Assembly (NCBI RefSeq): GCF_014356525.2
Contig: NC_052518.1
Coordinates: 97,413,932-97,477,931, forward strand
From: Nilaparvata lugens
Lineage: Eukaryota; Arthropoda; Insecta; Hemiptera; Delphacidae
Length of the DNA: 64,000 nt
Reading direction: 5' to 3'
Numbering within the stretch: position 1 is the stretch's first letter; each line of letters starts with the position of its first letter. Below are positions 11,316 through 22,058 of the stretch, piece after piece. A program made the position numbers and the translations under genes. A model generated the notes under the pieces. It was given only the letters and a program-made list of their open reading frames with translations, ran no database searches and was not told where the DNA came from.

Positions 11316-13443
11316 GGGTCAGGGTTTCGTTTGATGAGAGTTGTCCCATAGTTGACGACTTTGGGCACAAGTTCTCTTGCGTTTACATCAAACCCCATGA
11401 TGGGTTGATCTGACTGCTCACTGGCCGCTGTTCATTGAGCTTTTGCTTCTGTTGTAGAGGCGGGTGTTGTGGATGGTCTCGGAGTAGATGAGTAGGCCAG
11501 GATAAGTGGAGATTTCCACAGGGTATCCCATCCAGAGGAGGTCATCAGGGTTTATGACGTGCTGCTTCAAGTGATGCAGTGCAGACTCATCAGAGCCTGA
11601 TAGGTACTCTATTATAATATCATGATCTAGTTTAATAGATTCACCACTATCCTCCTTTCTACAACGACGACATCAAAAGCACTCACACTTTTTCCTGCAA
11701 TAATGTTCATTCTCTTGCCTCGCCCCTGTTGATTTGGTGGTTGGTCATTTTCTCTGAATTTTTTCAAAATCTCAGTAAATGAACTACTCCATCTTTCACC
11801 GGCCCCATCTTCGTCCTAATCTTCATCAACCTCAGAGTCCTGTGGTAGGGTCAGGGTTTCGTTTGATGAGAGTTGTCCCATAGTTGACGACTTTGGGCAC
11901 AAGTTCTCTTGCGTTTACATCAAACCCCATGATGGGTTGATCTGACTGCTCACTGGCCGCTGTTCATTGAGCTTTTGCTTCTGTTGTAGAGGCGGGTGTT
12001 GTGGATGGTCTCGGAGTAGATGAGTAGGCCAGGATAAGTGGAGATTTCCACAGGGTATCCCATCCAGAGGAGGTCATCAGGGTTTATGACGTGCTGCTTC
12101 AAGTGATGCAGTGCAGACTCATCAGAGCCTGATAGGTACTCTATTATAATATCATGATCTAGTTTAATAGATTCACCACTATCCTCCTTTCTACAACGAC
12201 GACATCAAAAGCACTCACACTTTTTCCTGCAATAATGTTCATTCTCTTGCCTCGCCCCTGTTGATTTGGTGGTTGGTCATTTTCTCTGAATTTTTTCAAA
12301 ATCTCAGTAAATGAACTACTCCATCTTTCACCGGCCCCATCTTCGTCCTAATCTTCATCAACCTCAGAGTCCTGTGGTAGGGTCAGGGTTTCGTTTGATG
12401 AGAGTTGTCCCATAGTTGACGACTTTGGGCACAAGTTCTCTTGCGTTTACATCAAACCCCATGATGGGTTGATCTGACTGCTCACTGGCCGCTGTTCATT
12501 GAGCTTTTGCTTCTGTTGTAGAGGCGGGTGTTGTGGATGGTCTCGGAGTAGATGAGTAGGCCAGGATAAGTGGAGATTTCCACAGGGTATCCCATCCAGA
12601 GGAGGTCATCAGGGTTTATGACGTGCTGCTTCAAGTGATGCAGTGCAGACTCATCAGAGCCTGATAGGTACTCTATTATAATATCATGATCTAGTTTAAT
12701 AGATTCACCACTATCCTCCTTTCTACAACGACGACATCAAAAGCACTCACACTTTTTCCTGCAATAATGTTCATTCTCTTGCCTCGCCCCTGTTGATTTG
12801 GTGGTTGGTCATTTTCTCGGATTTTTTTCAAAATCTCAGTAAATGAACTACTCCATCTTTCACCGGCCCCATCTTCGTCCTAATCTTCATCAACCTCAGA
12901 GTCCTGTGGTAGGGTCAGGGTTTCGTTTGATGAGAGTTGTCCCATAGTTGACGACTTTGGGCACAAGTTCTCTTGCATTTACATCAAACCCCATGATGGG
13001 TTGATCTGACTGCTCACTGGCCGCTGTTCATTGAGCTTTTGCTTCTGTTGTAGAGGCGGGTGTTGTGGATGGTCTCGGAGTAGATGAGTAGGCCAGGATA
13101 AGTGGAGATTTCCACAGGGTATCCCATCCAGAGGAGGTCATCAGGGTTTATGACGTGCTGCTTCAAGTGATGCAGTGCAGACTCATCAGAGCCTGATAGG
13201 TACTCTATTATAATATCATGATCTAGTTTAATAGATTCACCACTATCCTCCTTTCTACAACGACGACATCAAAAGCACTCACACTTTTTCCTGCAATAAT
13301 GTTCATTCTCTTGCCTCGCCCCTGTTGATTTGGTGGTTGGTCATTTTCTCGGATTTTTTTCAAAATCTCAGTAAATGAACTACTCCATCTTCCACCGGCC
13401 CCATCTTCGTCCTAATCTTCATCAACCTCAGAGTCCTGTGGTA
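11316..13443. repeat. 532-bp tandem repeat, four copies
   Basis: The start gggtcagggtttcg occurs at 11316, 11848, 12380 and 12912, each exactly 532 bp apart, with only a few substitutions among copies. The unit is a mosaic. One part matches the sub-repeat near 14206-14560 (ggataagtggag, ttatgacgtgctgcttc). One matches the stretch near 21600-21680 (gcagactcatcagagcctg). Its end matches the segment of the transposase relic near 22480-22650. The fourth copy runs straight into the transposase relic at 13444. Confidence 0.95.
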
Positions 13444-13916
13444 ATTTACTCAGGACCCTAGCACTGTTCAAGGGTAAAACACTACAAGCCCTAAAGCCAG
13501 ACCGTATGTTATCTGCAGATGTGAGCCCAATTTCGACAATTTTATCCCTTATAAGAGAAGGAAATACACTTTTTGGGAGCACTACCCTATTTTTCTCTTT
13601 CCAATTTCCCAAAACTCTCTGCCATGCATTTTCTAATGGTTGAAAAAATGCTACATCCAAAGGTTAGCAGAAGTGAGTTGAGTTTGGAAGTAGAAGAACG
13701 AATTTAATATTATTCTCCTCACACATTTTCACCACATTTAGTGAGATGTGACTGGACAAGTTGTCACCAATCAGGGCAATTCCATCAGAAAGTTTTCTGG
13801 CATAGGGAAGAATGATCTTAGTGAACCACTCCTCAAACATCGCCAGATCTATCCAGCCACTCGAATTTCGGTTGAAGCATGCATTTTCTGGTCCATTCTC
13901 CACCCAAGTTGGATAT
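13412..13916 (-). pseudogene. pogo/Tigger-like DDE transposase relic, copy 0
   Basis: Two frames in the same phase (13664-13903 and 13412-13660) are separated by a single TAA where the other copies have a glutamine codon before PLDVAFF. The protein has the second and third catalytic aspartates of the DDE_1 (pogo/Tigger/jerky) family, in GDNLSSH and PLDVAFF. The N-terminal half is absent: upstream sequence jumps into an unrelated module (gtaagaaattaaag) at about 13926. Unlike the other two copies, the reading frame stays open through the segment after LNSA, so this copy shows what the ancestral frame was at that place. A nonfunctional fragment. Confidence 0.85.
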
Positions 13917-13925
13917 GAGTGTTTT

Positions 13926-14746
13926 GTAAGAAATTAAAGAGTATCCTGCCAACACACAAGGTTACCTATATTATTGTCGCCAATATTGTCTCAAATGTAC
14001 TAAACTATCTCTGGAATCTAGAATATCTGGGGGTCTTCGTTCATTTGAAATTGTCCCACCATAACTGTGTTCGGTATGCCACGATGAAAGTATGATGAAA
14101 TAAAGTTGAGCTTTAGTGCATTCCTGCTCAATAAGATGGATCATCTGGATCCTCATCAGCTGCAAACTGCTCCTCCAACCTTTGAGCTGCTTTGCTCCAG
14201 TCTTGACGTGCTGCTTCAAGTGATGGATAATGGTCACACCAGACACCTCCTTCCAAAAGAGTCTGGCATACTGTGGATAGTCTTGGAGTAGTCGATGGAT
14301 GGCTTGTATACAATGGCATGGCCGGGATAAGTGGAGCTTTCCACAGGGTATCCCATGCATAGGAGGTCATCAGGGTTTATGACATGCTGCTTCAAGTGAT
14401 GCATAATGGTCACACCAGACACCTCTTTCCAAAGGGGTTTGACATACTGTGGATAGTCTTGGAGTAGTCGATGGATGGCTTGTATACAATTGCATGGCCG
14501 GGATAAATGGAGCTTTCCACAGGGGATCCCATCCAGAGGAAGTCATCAGGATTTCTTCTTCACGGTAGTGCTGGGTGATGAGCTGTCCTCTCGGCGTCCC
14601 CGATGGTCCTTTATCTGATGCATGGAGAGTCCAACCATCTTGGAAGGGGTGTTCTCCTTGATACCCTCACTTCCACTCGATGTGCTGCTGCTGGCACTGT
14701 CTGTTGAGTCAAAAGTAATACGAAAATATTGTCAATCCAAAACTAT
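13926..14746 (-). repeat. Array module with two 180-bp sub-repeats, copy 0
   Basis: The module begins gtaagaaattaaagagtatcc and matches 23136-23965 closely. It contains two tandem copies of a segment of about 180 bp (tgctgcttcaagtgatg to ccatccagaggaagtcat) at about 14206-14560. Several overlapping open frames run on the minus strand, but they shift between sub-repeats, so I treat it as degenerate coding-derived DNA. The retrotransposon begins where its match to 23966 ends. Confidence 0.7.
14552..14700 (-). pseudogene. Captured exon-like block, copy 0
   Basis: This is the same minus-strand block as at 23762-23925. It begins after a good splice-acceptor-like sequence (ttttgactcaacag) and opens with a serine-rich stretch (ASSSTSSGSEG), then a basic region and a lysine/glutamate end. 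Here the last part is shorter and reads into a stop (after KKKS). Its presence in the array suggests a host exon carried along with transposon modules. The gene of origin is not recognised. Confidence 0.45.
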
Positions 14747-14956
14747 TAGTTCTAGTCGAGATGCCGATGAGTGAACATCGTTATCGGTTCGCTCTAGCCT
14801 AGGTCTCCAGCCTGGCGTGCCGGTCGTTGTAATAAGTTATCATGTACTCATATAATGAGTGTTTATACTAAAAGTTGAATCGTGATCTACTTCTTATTAC
14901 TATTAAGCGTGTATAGTGTGGTCAGTGACTATCAGAATATACAAACAACTTCTACG

Positions 14957-15928
14957 ATGGGGTCTTGTTCCAAGTGTGCAAACAAAATCAAACATCAAAA
15001 AGATAGGCTTACGTGCTCAACCTGTAAATCAACTTTCCATATAAAATGTGTTAAAGTTGACTTCACGAAACTCGATAAGGATACGTGGAAATGCAACTCT
15101 TGTTTGGGTGAAGACTCGTCTGATTCCAGCCACAGTGATTCGTCGTTATCACAATCTAAAGACGCAATCCTTGCGTCCATAGCCAGTATGCGGACAAACA
15201 TGGAAAAGCAGATAGGTGGAGTGGCCACTAATGTAACTGACATTAAGAATGAACTAGTAGGTGTCAATAGCGCTATCAACAAAATGCAGGACACTCTCGC
15301 ACTGCTTGCATCTGATAATGAATCACATAAGTCGGAGTTTTTGAAAATTAGGGAAGAAAATGACAAGCTGAAAAAGACTGTTCATCTTCTTAATGACAAA
15401 ATCAAAGATATGGAACAGTTTAGCAGAAAAGACAACATAGAAATTACAGGTGTTCCGTACAACCGAGGTGAAGATTTATATGGTTTGTTGGACAGAATCG
15501 CTGCCGTTATTGATGTCAACTACAACATAAACTTTATTTCAACCGTGCACCGCTTAGGCGTGACTAACGAACGTCCCAATCCACCTATAATTGTCAAGTT
15601 CATATCTAGAGACTACAAGTCTTCGTGGATAGGAGCTGCACGGGCCAATCGCAAGAAACTGACAGCTGCTTCGCTATCCATCAACTGGCCCCCAACCTCT
15701 GTGTACGTCAACGAGCATCTTTCCCCAACCAACAAATTCATCCTGGGAAACGCGAAACGTCTCGTCCGCGAGAAAAAGCTTGCAGCTGCATGGACAAGGG
15801 ATTGCAGAATATACGTCAAGAAGTCTGCAGAGTCCGGAGCACCAATCACGCTGATCAAAACTATTCAGCAGATGGAGAACTTCACGACAGATGCGTCGGT
15901 CAACGTCAGCGTCGACGCCTCGGGCTGA
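14957..15928 (+). CDS. Retrotransposon ORF1 protein (PHD-like finger, coiled coil, FP-type C-domain)
   Basis: A 323-residue protein starting at the ATG of MGSCSKC. The frame is open 75 bases further upstream but without an ATG. Residues 4-49 form a PHD-like zinc finger with Cys4, Cys7, Cys20, Cys23, His28, Cys31, Cys46 and Cys49. An acidic serine-rich linker and a coiled coil follow at about residues 75-160. The C-terminal half, from DNIEITGVP through the basic region and RIYVKK, matches the FP-type domain found in ORF1 of many arthropod CR1-like elements. Such proteins bind the element RNA and package it with the ORF2 enzyme. No internal stop or frameshift. Identification rests on motifs and position upstream of an EN/RT ORF. 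Confidence 0.85.
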   Translation: MGSCSKCANKIKHQKDRLTCSTCKSTFHIKCVKVDFTKLDKDTWKCNSCLGEDSSDSSHSDSSLSQSKDAILASIASMRTNMEKQIGGVATNVTDIKNELVGVNSAINKMQDTLALLASDNESHKSEFLKIREENDKLKKTVHLLNDKIKDMEQFSRKDNIEITGVPYNRGEDLYGLLDRIAAVIDVNYNINFISTVHRLGVTNERPNPPIIVKFISRDYKSSWIGAARANRKKLTAASLSINWPPTSVYVNEHLSPTNKFILGNAKRLVREKKLAAAWTRDCRIYVKKSAESGAPITLIKTIQQMENFTTDASVNVSVDASG

Positions 15929-16089
15929 GGATGAGTACAACAATTATAATTTCCATACAATTAAACTGTGACTGGACTTTGGATTATGTTAAACTCTCAC
16001 CTAGGATAAGAACTCTATTTGTTTTTTTTTCATCCTTCAAGTTATGAACTCAAATATCTAGGTTTTATTCTGATAGTCTAATTATTATA

Positions 16090-16113
16090 TATATATATGT
16101 GTATGTATGTATG

Positions 16114-16162
<49 letters not shown>
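16090..16162. repeat. (TATG/TA)n microsatellite
   Basis: A short tgta/tatg run passes into a long uninterrupted TA run. Confidence 0.9.
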
Positions 16163-16163
<1 letters not shown>

Positions 16164-16679
16164 CTAATATCTATAATCATCTTAATATCTTCAACTCTAT
16201 GACATTTTTTATAACAAAATAGAAGTGAATCACCCAGTTATTAGGCTACACTATAAGTACATTAATATAGAAAAGCTACTTTTGAATGAAGAGAGTTGTT
16301 TCTACTTAGTTGTTGCGACTACTAAATAGCGGCAATCTGAGAATCGTAGATTGGAGAAGATACGGAACCAGACGTGGTTTGTTTTTCCGAACTTGAATTT
16401 ACTAAAATATACGATATTATGATCTTATAAGGGACCTTCAATTTTCCAATGTTCGCAATATTCACACAATTCTAGGACATAGTAATTGCATTATTGTCGA
16501 TATTCCTCTTTATACTATCATCAAGAAGTGTAGCGCCAACTATCTATGGCAGACAGATACAATATTTATATCAATCTCTCATGAATAGTTTCCCACGTTC
16601 CTACAGTAGAATTACTCAAAGTAATTCTGAGCCCAGTAGGCAATTTAGCTTCAATAATACAAATACAGCATATGCAGCT

Positions 16680-16711
16680 TATGCAGGTATGTATGTGTAT
16701 GTGTATATGTA

Positions 16712-16781
<70 letters not shown>

Positions 16782-16782
16782 T
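16680..16782. repeat. (TG/TA)n microsatellite
   Basis: A gtatgtatg-type run leads into two TA blocks separated by one interruption, similar in build to the tract at 16090. Confidence 0.9.
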
Positions 16783-17214
16783 ATGTGGCCTGCAGTTGAA
16801 CGCTCTCACACTGCTGTTATATAGTTGGTGACTTGATTATAAAACGCTTAGTAAGGATGTAAATATCATATCATTGTGTGAATGAATGAATAGCAATGTA
16901 AGCACTTACTGGTGCTACCCAGAGAGTAGCTCTCTCTTTCTATCCTCACTGGTGCTACCACAGCTCAATTAAGATTACTAAGCTTACTGTGTTTCACCAA
17001 TATTGTAGGTTCAAATTCCACAAATGGATGAATTAATAACCATGAATAATATCGTAATGCCATTAGTTTCTGATAGGCTATACATATTTTTTTTTCTATG
17101 CCACACATATATAATACCAAACTTGTCTTAAACTTATGCATCGTAAATTTGTTTACATTAACATAGGTCATAGCTGAAATTATGATTGTTTACGTTGTTA
17201 TGAATAGGTAAACA

Positions 17215-17450
17215 TTTTATTTTAATTATTTTATTCACAATCACAATCATAATTAAAATATGATTGGGAAAAGACAACAGGCATAGCCCAAAACTGTCTT
17301 CTCCCAAATTTTTTACAAATAAAAGTCTCCAAAAAGGAGGTTAGATTCCACTTTTCCCTTCAAAAAGTCCAATTTACACTTCAAAACTAATGCCTAAACT
17401 AAAAATTTTAAATTTTGATATTTTAAAACTAATTAACATAGTCGAACTTA
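17215..17450 (-). mobile_element. 3' UTR piece of another non-LTR retroelement
   Basis: On the minus strand the phrase cagttttgggctatgcctg is followed by ttgtcttttcccaatcat and an AT-rich tail. A close relative lies on the plus strand at about 37330-37412 (cagttttgggcatgagcctg, ending in an aataaa repeat). Both look like 5'-truncated LINE tails. Confidence 0.5.
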
Positions 17451-17761
17451 GTCTCTGTTGTGCAATGCAAGATGCATTGAAATTGCTTCAGAGTCAAGTT
17501 TGCAATCTGTGCTTGGGCTTTATTTTATCAGACCGCTGACCTATTCAAGCCTTCACTCTTTTTTGTTCAACATAATTTTCTTTTCATCTATGGGTTATTG
17601 TCATCTAAAAGAAAAACATAAAAATAGTAGTAACGCTTTTCTTCCTCTCCTGCTTTAACATGTTAAATTAGTGAAACGAAATAGTTACATTTCTACTATA
17701 ATAATTACTATAAATAACGGCTGTCACGTTGGGATGCCGATCATAAGGCACTAGAAGGTGG

Positions 17762-20700
17762 ATGATAAGAGAATCGTTTGATGAACTTGATGTATCTCTA
17801 ATAAGATGCACAGAGTGTGCTGATATATTTGACTTTCATGGTAAATTTAGTAATAGAGATTCTATGGGAAACGGCAGTGGCATGGGCTTCTCGGTCATTC
17901 ATCAGAACATACGTAGTTATAGACGTAACTTTGACGAATTTTCAACAGTATTACAGGGATTAGGGCATAAGTTTAACTGCATAATATTAACTGAGGCATG
18001 GCTTAACGACGACAGCCATCCAATTAACATTTCAGGTTACCATTCTTTTAGATCATTCAATAATCTGAACCAGAGCGATGGGTTGGTGGTCTACATCGAT
18101 GAAGGACTTCCAGTCACTTGCAATGAACTGGTACTGGGCGGTCTGGCCACCTGTCTCTCTCTCACCTTTACCTGGGCGGGGGCGGCATGCGAAATTCTAG
18201 CTGTCTACCGCAGCCCCAGCACTAATCTAACTACATTCATAAACGCGTTAAACGTATATTGCAATGAACAATCGCCAGGTGTCGTCCGAATTCTGGCAGG
18301 TGATTTCAATTGCGATACGTTGAATGTTGCCCCTGGCTCTGTTGAGGAGCATTATATCGATATTTTGAGTGACGCAGGATTTGTGCCCTGTATTGACAAG
18401 GTTACACGGCCGGCCAGCGGAACCTGTATTGACCACTTTTTTGTCAAGCTTCCGCGTTTCTTCAATGCATCTTCTGTTATTCTGCAGTCCTCGGTTACCG
18501 ATCACTATGCTATTTGCTTGAATATATTATCGACAAAAACTCATAAGCCGCCTAATACAGATAGAGTCATTATTAAAACAGACTGGAAAAAGGTGAGGAA
18601 CACACTTTCTAGTCACAATTGGAATAGAGTCATTGAACAAAACAACGTTGACAATGCAACAGATATTTTCATTGAATCGGTACAAAACATAATTGCCGAA
18701 AAATCACATGAAGTAAAAGTTTCATCTAGAAATACTCAACTCAAACCATGGATAACTGCTGGACTAGTAAATTCTATTCGACATCGTGATAAACTCAGAA
18801 AAAAACTCAATAGACAACCATTTAACTATCTCCTTAGAAATGAGTTTACTCAATATAGAAATATGCTACATTCAGCAATCAAGCGAGCCAAGTATAACTA
18901 TTACAAAAACAAAGTTGAAGAAGCGACTGGTAACCCTAGAAAATTTTGGTCGGTTATAAACGAAATCTCAGGTCGTATAGATAATAGTAAATCATTCCCC
19001 GTTAGTGCATTCTCCCGCCCTGGTGAAGTCATCGACTCTCAAAAAACTAAAGAAATTGCCAACCAATTTAATCAATATTTTGCCAAAGTTGGGACAAACC
19101 TAGCAAATTCTATAATAACCCAGGATGCACCAGTAGTGAGAGATGATGAACATGCTGCGGACTCTGAATTTCAACTGCAACCGGTCTCAAGGCAGGAATT
19201 GGAGGAGGTAGTGAAGAGTTTGAAAGGGCGATCAGCTCCAGGTTGTGATGGAATCCCTACTAGAGTGATTAAAAACAATATTGACATATTAATACATCCT
19301 ATCCTACATATAGTCAATTTAAGCATTCTGGTTGGACACTTTCCTTGCGCTCTCAAAACAGCCAGAGTAATACCTATTTATAAATCAGGCCCCAAAGGCA
19401 TATTCTCCAATTACAGACCTATTTCTTTGTTGGCAACATTATCTAAAATAATCGAAAAGTGTATAAAAATACAACTGACTAAGTATTTAAACGAGTACAA
19501 TCTCATCTCCAACTCACAGTATGGTTTTCAAAAGTCCAAAAATACATCTGATACTCTTTTCAATATGTCTAGGGCTATCTCAAGTAGTATTAAATCAAGA
19601 AGAAAAGTACTGATAACCTTTTTGGACTTGGCAAAAGCCTTTGATACAGTTGACAGGAGAATTTTAATAAAAAAACTTGAATCATTGGGGATAAAAAATA
19701 TCTCTCTCCGATGGTTTAAGAGTTACTTTCACAATCGACAGCAATCAGTTTGCATAAATGGTGAAAATAGTGATAAAGAGAATGTTGAGTATGGGGTAGT
19801 CCAGGGAAGCACCCTTGGGCCACTGCTATTCCTAATCTATATCAACAATCTGTCAAAATTAGTAGTTGAAGGTGAGTTGTATCTGTTTGCTGATGACACA
19901 GCACTAGTGTCTACTGGGAGCACTTGGGAGGAGGCCTACATGAGTGCTTCAATTGATTTGTCAAAAATAAAGAACTGGTTTGATCACAATAGCCTTACAG
20001 TAAATGTGGAAAAAACGAAGTTTATGCCAATAGTTACAAGAAATCAAGCTGATCCAGGCTCTCTAATACTAACGATGCATTCTTGTAATAATCCCAGGTC
20101 TGCTGGATGTAATTGTAGTATGATTGAGCGCGTTGATCATTACAAATACCTGGGCGTTGTCTTGGATTCCAAGATGAGTTGGGTACAACATGTCCAGTGT
20201 GCTAAGAATAGGCTCAGAAAGCTGCTTCACGCATTTTCAGAGCTTAGTAATGTTCTGAGTGTGGATCAGTGCAAAGTAGTTTACTTTGCCTATGTCCAAT
20301 CTATAATACTATATGGAATTCTAGCTTGGGGAGGGGCTTCCTCCTCAGTCATTGAGCCTCTCGCAGTCACCCAAAGATCAATTATAAAAACAATTTTAAA
20401 GAGAGACTTTAGATACCCAACAAGACAATTGTTTATCGAATTTCCCGTACTGAATGTTAGACAACTTTTTATTAAATCCTTGTTGATCCACATAAAAAAA
20501 TACAAAACTGAACTTCTGGGAGAAACAGTTAACCATAGCTACTCAACTCGCCACAGATCCAATTACAGCTTTGAGATACCTCAGCTGACTCACGGCTCTG
20601 AATTGACAAATCCTTCATACCTGGCCCATGTCTTGTACAGAAATGTGCCAGGGGTGATTAGGGAAGCAGAGGCATTTAGTTTGGTAGTGTTTAGGAAGAG

Positions 20701-20773
20701 GGTGGACAGGTGGCTGTACCAGATTGGTTGGGAAGCTTCAGAAGAACTACTCCAATCTCGTTATGCTTGGTGA
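17762..20773 (+). CDS. Non-LTR retrotransposon ORF2: endonuclease and reverse transcriptase
   Basis: A complete 1003-residue frame from ATG to TGA. The N-terminal endonuclease/exonuclease/phosphatase domain spans about residues 43-255, with HQN (Asn49), TEAW (Glu78), AGDFNCD (Asp181, Asn183), IDH (about 224) and TDHYA (Asp247, His248). Reverse transcriptase follows from about residue 475: APGCDGIP, YRPISLL (about 551), LDLAKAFDTV with the first catalytic Asp at 622, QGSTLGPLLF, and FADDT at 709-713. The C-terminal region (VNVEKTKFM, YKYLGVVLD, ILYGILAWGG) is the usual thumb and tail. All catalytic motifs are present, and nothing breaks the frame. It nicks target DNA and copies the element RNA onto the free 3' end. 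Confidence 0.95.
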   Translation: MIRESFDELDVSLIRCTECADIFDFHGKFSNRDSMGNGSGMGFSVIHQNIRSYRRNFDEFSTVLQGLGHKFNCIILTEAWLNDDSHPINISGYHSFRSFNNLNQSDGLVVYIDEGLPVTCNELVLGGLATCLSLTFTWAGAACEILAVYRSPSTNLTTFINALNVYCNEQSPGVVRILAGDFNCDTLNVAPGSVEEHYIDILSDAGFVPCIDKVTRPASGTCIDHFFVKLPRFFNASSVILQSSVTDHYAICLNILSTKTHKPPNTDRVIIKTDWKKVRNTLSSHNWNRVIEQNNVDNATDIFIESVQNIIAEKSHEVKVSSRNTQLKPWITAGLVNSIRHRDKLRKKLNRQPFNYLLRNEFTQYRNMLHSAIKRAKYNYYKNKVEEATGNPRKFWSVINEISGRIDNSKSFPVSAFSRPGEVIDSQKTKEIANQFNQYFAKVGTNLANSIITQDAPVVRDDEHAADSEFQLQPVSRQELEEVVKSLKGRSAPGCDGIPTRVIKNNIDILIHPILHIVNLSILVGHFPCALKTARVIPIYKSGPKGIFSNYRPISLLATLSKIIEKCIKIQLTKYLNEYNLISNSQYGFQKSKNTSDTLFNMSRAISSSIKSRRKVLITFLDLAKAFDTVDRRILIKKLESLGIKNISLRWFKSYFHNRQQSVCINGENSDKENVEYGVVQGSTLGPLLFLIYINNLSKLVVEGELYLFADDTALVSTGSTWEEAYMSASIDLSKIKNWFDHNSLTVNVEKTKFMPIVTRNQADPGSLILTMHSCNNPRSAGCNCSMIERVDHYKYLGVVLDSKMSWVQHVQCAKNRLRKLLHAFSELSNVLSVDQCKVVYFAYVQSIILYGILAWGGASSSVIEPLAVTQRSIIKTILKRDFRYPTRQLFIEFPVLNVRQLFIKSLLIHIKKYKTELLGETVNHSYSTRHRSNYSFEIPQLTHGSELTNPSYLAHVLYRNVPGVIREAEAFSLVVFRKRVDRWLYQIGWEASEELLQSRYAW

Positions 20774-21191
20774 CCAACACGACTTCAAGGTTTCCAGACA
20801 ATTGATTGGTAGTGGGTCATTAAGACTGTGCTTTGGTCGACGTTCTAATATCTCACCTAAGCTCTATACTAACTTATCATCAATTCTCACTCATTTGAAA
20901 TCCCCTTTTCCCATTCTGGAACTTTTCTATATTGTTTGGAAAACTTATTACATATTATTCTCCAATTAACTCACTATTTTCTGTGTTTGAAACCATTCCT
21001 CATACTGTAAGAAATTGAAGAGTATCCTGCCAACACACAAGGTTTCTTATATTATTGTCACCAATATCGTCTCAAATGTACTAAACAATCTCGAATCTAG
21101 AATATCTGGGGGTCTTTGTTGATTTGAAATTGTCCCACCATCACTGTGTTCGAAATGTCATGATGAAAGTATGATGAAATAAAGTTGAGCT

Positions 21192-21467
21192 CTAGTGCAT
21201 TCCTGCTCCATAAGATTGATCATCTGGATTCTCATCGGCTGCAAACTGCTCCTCTAACCTTTGAACTGCTTTGCTCCAGTCTTGTCTTGCTTTTTTCATA
21301 ATTTCATCCACTTTTTGCTCTCCTTTATGAATACGCTCACTGTCCAAACCCATCATTGTGTTAGCACAGTTCTTGCCAACATGCACTCCAAGTCTTTCCA
21401 AAACTAGGCACCTTGTTATAATATAACAAAATATTATTTCCTCGATTGGAACATGACACTGCATCAT
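21192..21467 (-). pseudogene. C-terminal fragment of a possible Mutator-like protein, copy 1
   Basis: A 91-codon minus-strand frame ending ADENPDDQSYGAGMH followed by a stop. The pattern of a leucine-rich start, LGVHVGKN, a lysine/arginine-rich helix and a final YGAGMH resembles the tails of uncharacterised Mutator-like (MULE) associated proteins of invertebrates, as I remember them. The upstream part is in a different frame (21361-21612), implying a frameshift. The same fragment is at 24458-24733 and, in part, in the modules at 13926 and 23136. Only the family guess is weak; the fragment itself is clearly conserved among copies. Confidence 0.35.
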
Positions 21468-21864
21468 ACTCTACCAATTGCATTGTCTCTAATGTTCTTG
21501 AGAATGATGTTTTTGGCAACCTTGAAAAAATAATATTGTTCACTGATTCATTTAATTTTGACTTTTGCCAAGTATGAATGATAGATGTTTTTAGAAAGTA
21601 GTGCAGACTCATCAGAGCCTGATAGGTACTCTATTATAATATCATGATCCAGTTAAATAGATTCACCACTATCCTCCTTTCTAGTGTCGACTAACTTGAC
21701 CGTCACAATTCCAAAATCTTCAAAGACCAGATTGCTTTCCATTGGCGACGATAGTATCCAAGCAGTCATAAATCATCTTCGATTCAAAATCAAATGCCTC
21801 TTGCCTTCTTCTCTTCAATGCCTTGGAGCCTATATTTTTCTGCTCAAAATTGACTTGTAGAAAA

Positions 21865-21901
21865 GATCCACTTCACCCCATCTGTTGGGGTGAAGTGGAT
21901 C
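21865..21901. repeat. Perfect 16-bp-stem hairpin
   Basis: gatccacttcacccca, a five-base loop tctgt, then the exact complement tggggtgaagtggatc. The same phrase forms the probable terminal repeats of the transposon at 25152-27579 and recurs at further places near both its ends, as expected of transposase binding sites. Confidence 0.85.
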
Positions 21902-22058
21902 AGCATTATAATGCCATTATAAAACCACCTCACCTCTATACTGAGGTGAAGTGGATCATTAATAATGTTTTTAAAAAATATATAGTTAGAAATAGTAAAC
22001 TCAAAATTGAATTTTTGTAATTTATTTAATAGAAAATACATACATGCAAATGAGAAAA

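Larger units (their letters stand above)
15929..17761. other. Inter-ORF spacer of the retrotransposon
   Basis: AT-rich and without a supported gene. It contains (TA/TG)n runs at about 16090-16160 and 16680-16780, two copies of a tcactggtgctacc phrase near 16910-16960, and a minus-strand retroelement 3' piece at about 17215-17450. The spacing is far longer than normal for a two-ORF LINE, so later insertions are likely. Confidence 0.6.
14747..20804 (+). mobile_element. Non-LTR retrotransposon with two intact ORFs
   Basis: The empty version of the site is visible at about 23966-24071: flanking sequence matches up to 14746 and again from about 20805. The insert carries a gag-like ORF1 (14957-15928) and an endonuclease/reverse-transcriptase ORF2 (17762-20773). 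Both lack stops or frameshifts, so it may be young and possibly active. A long spacer of 1.8 kb separates the ORFs and holds TA microsatellites and a piece of another retroelement, so the spacer has itself been invaded or expanded. No poly-A tail is seen after ORF2, and the 3' boundary is uncertain by some tens of bases. Domain content fits the CR1/L2/Jockey group; the clade is not settled. Confidence 0.85.

Noticed and set aside
11316..13443. CRISPR-like array
   Set aside because: Units are 532 bp, contiguous and without spacers; the genome is eukaryotic.
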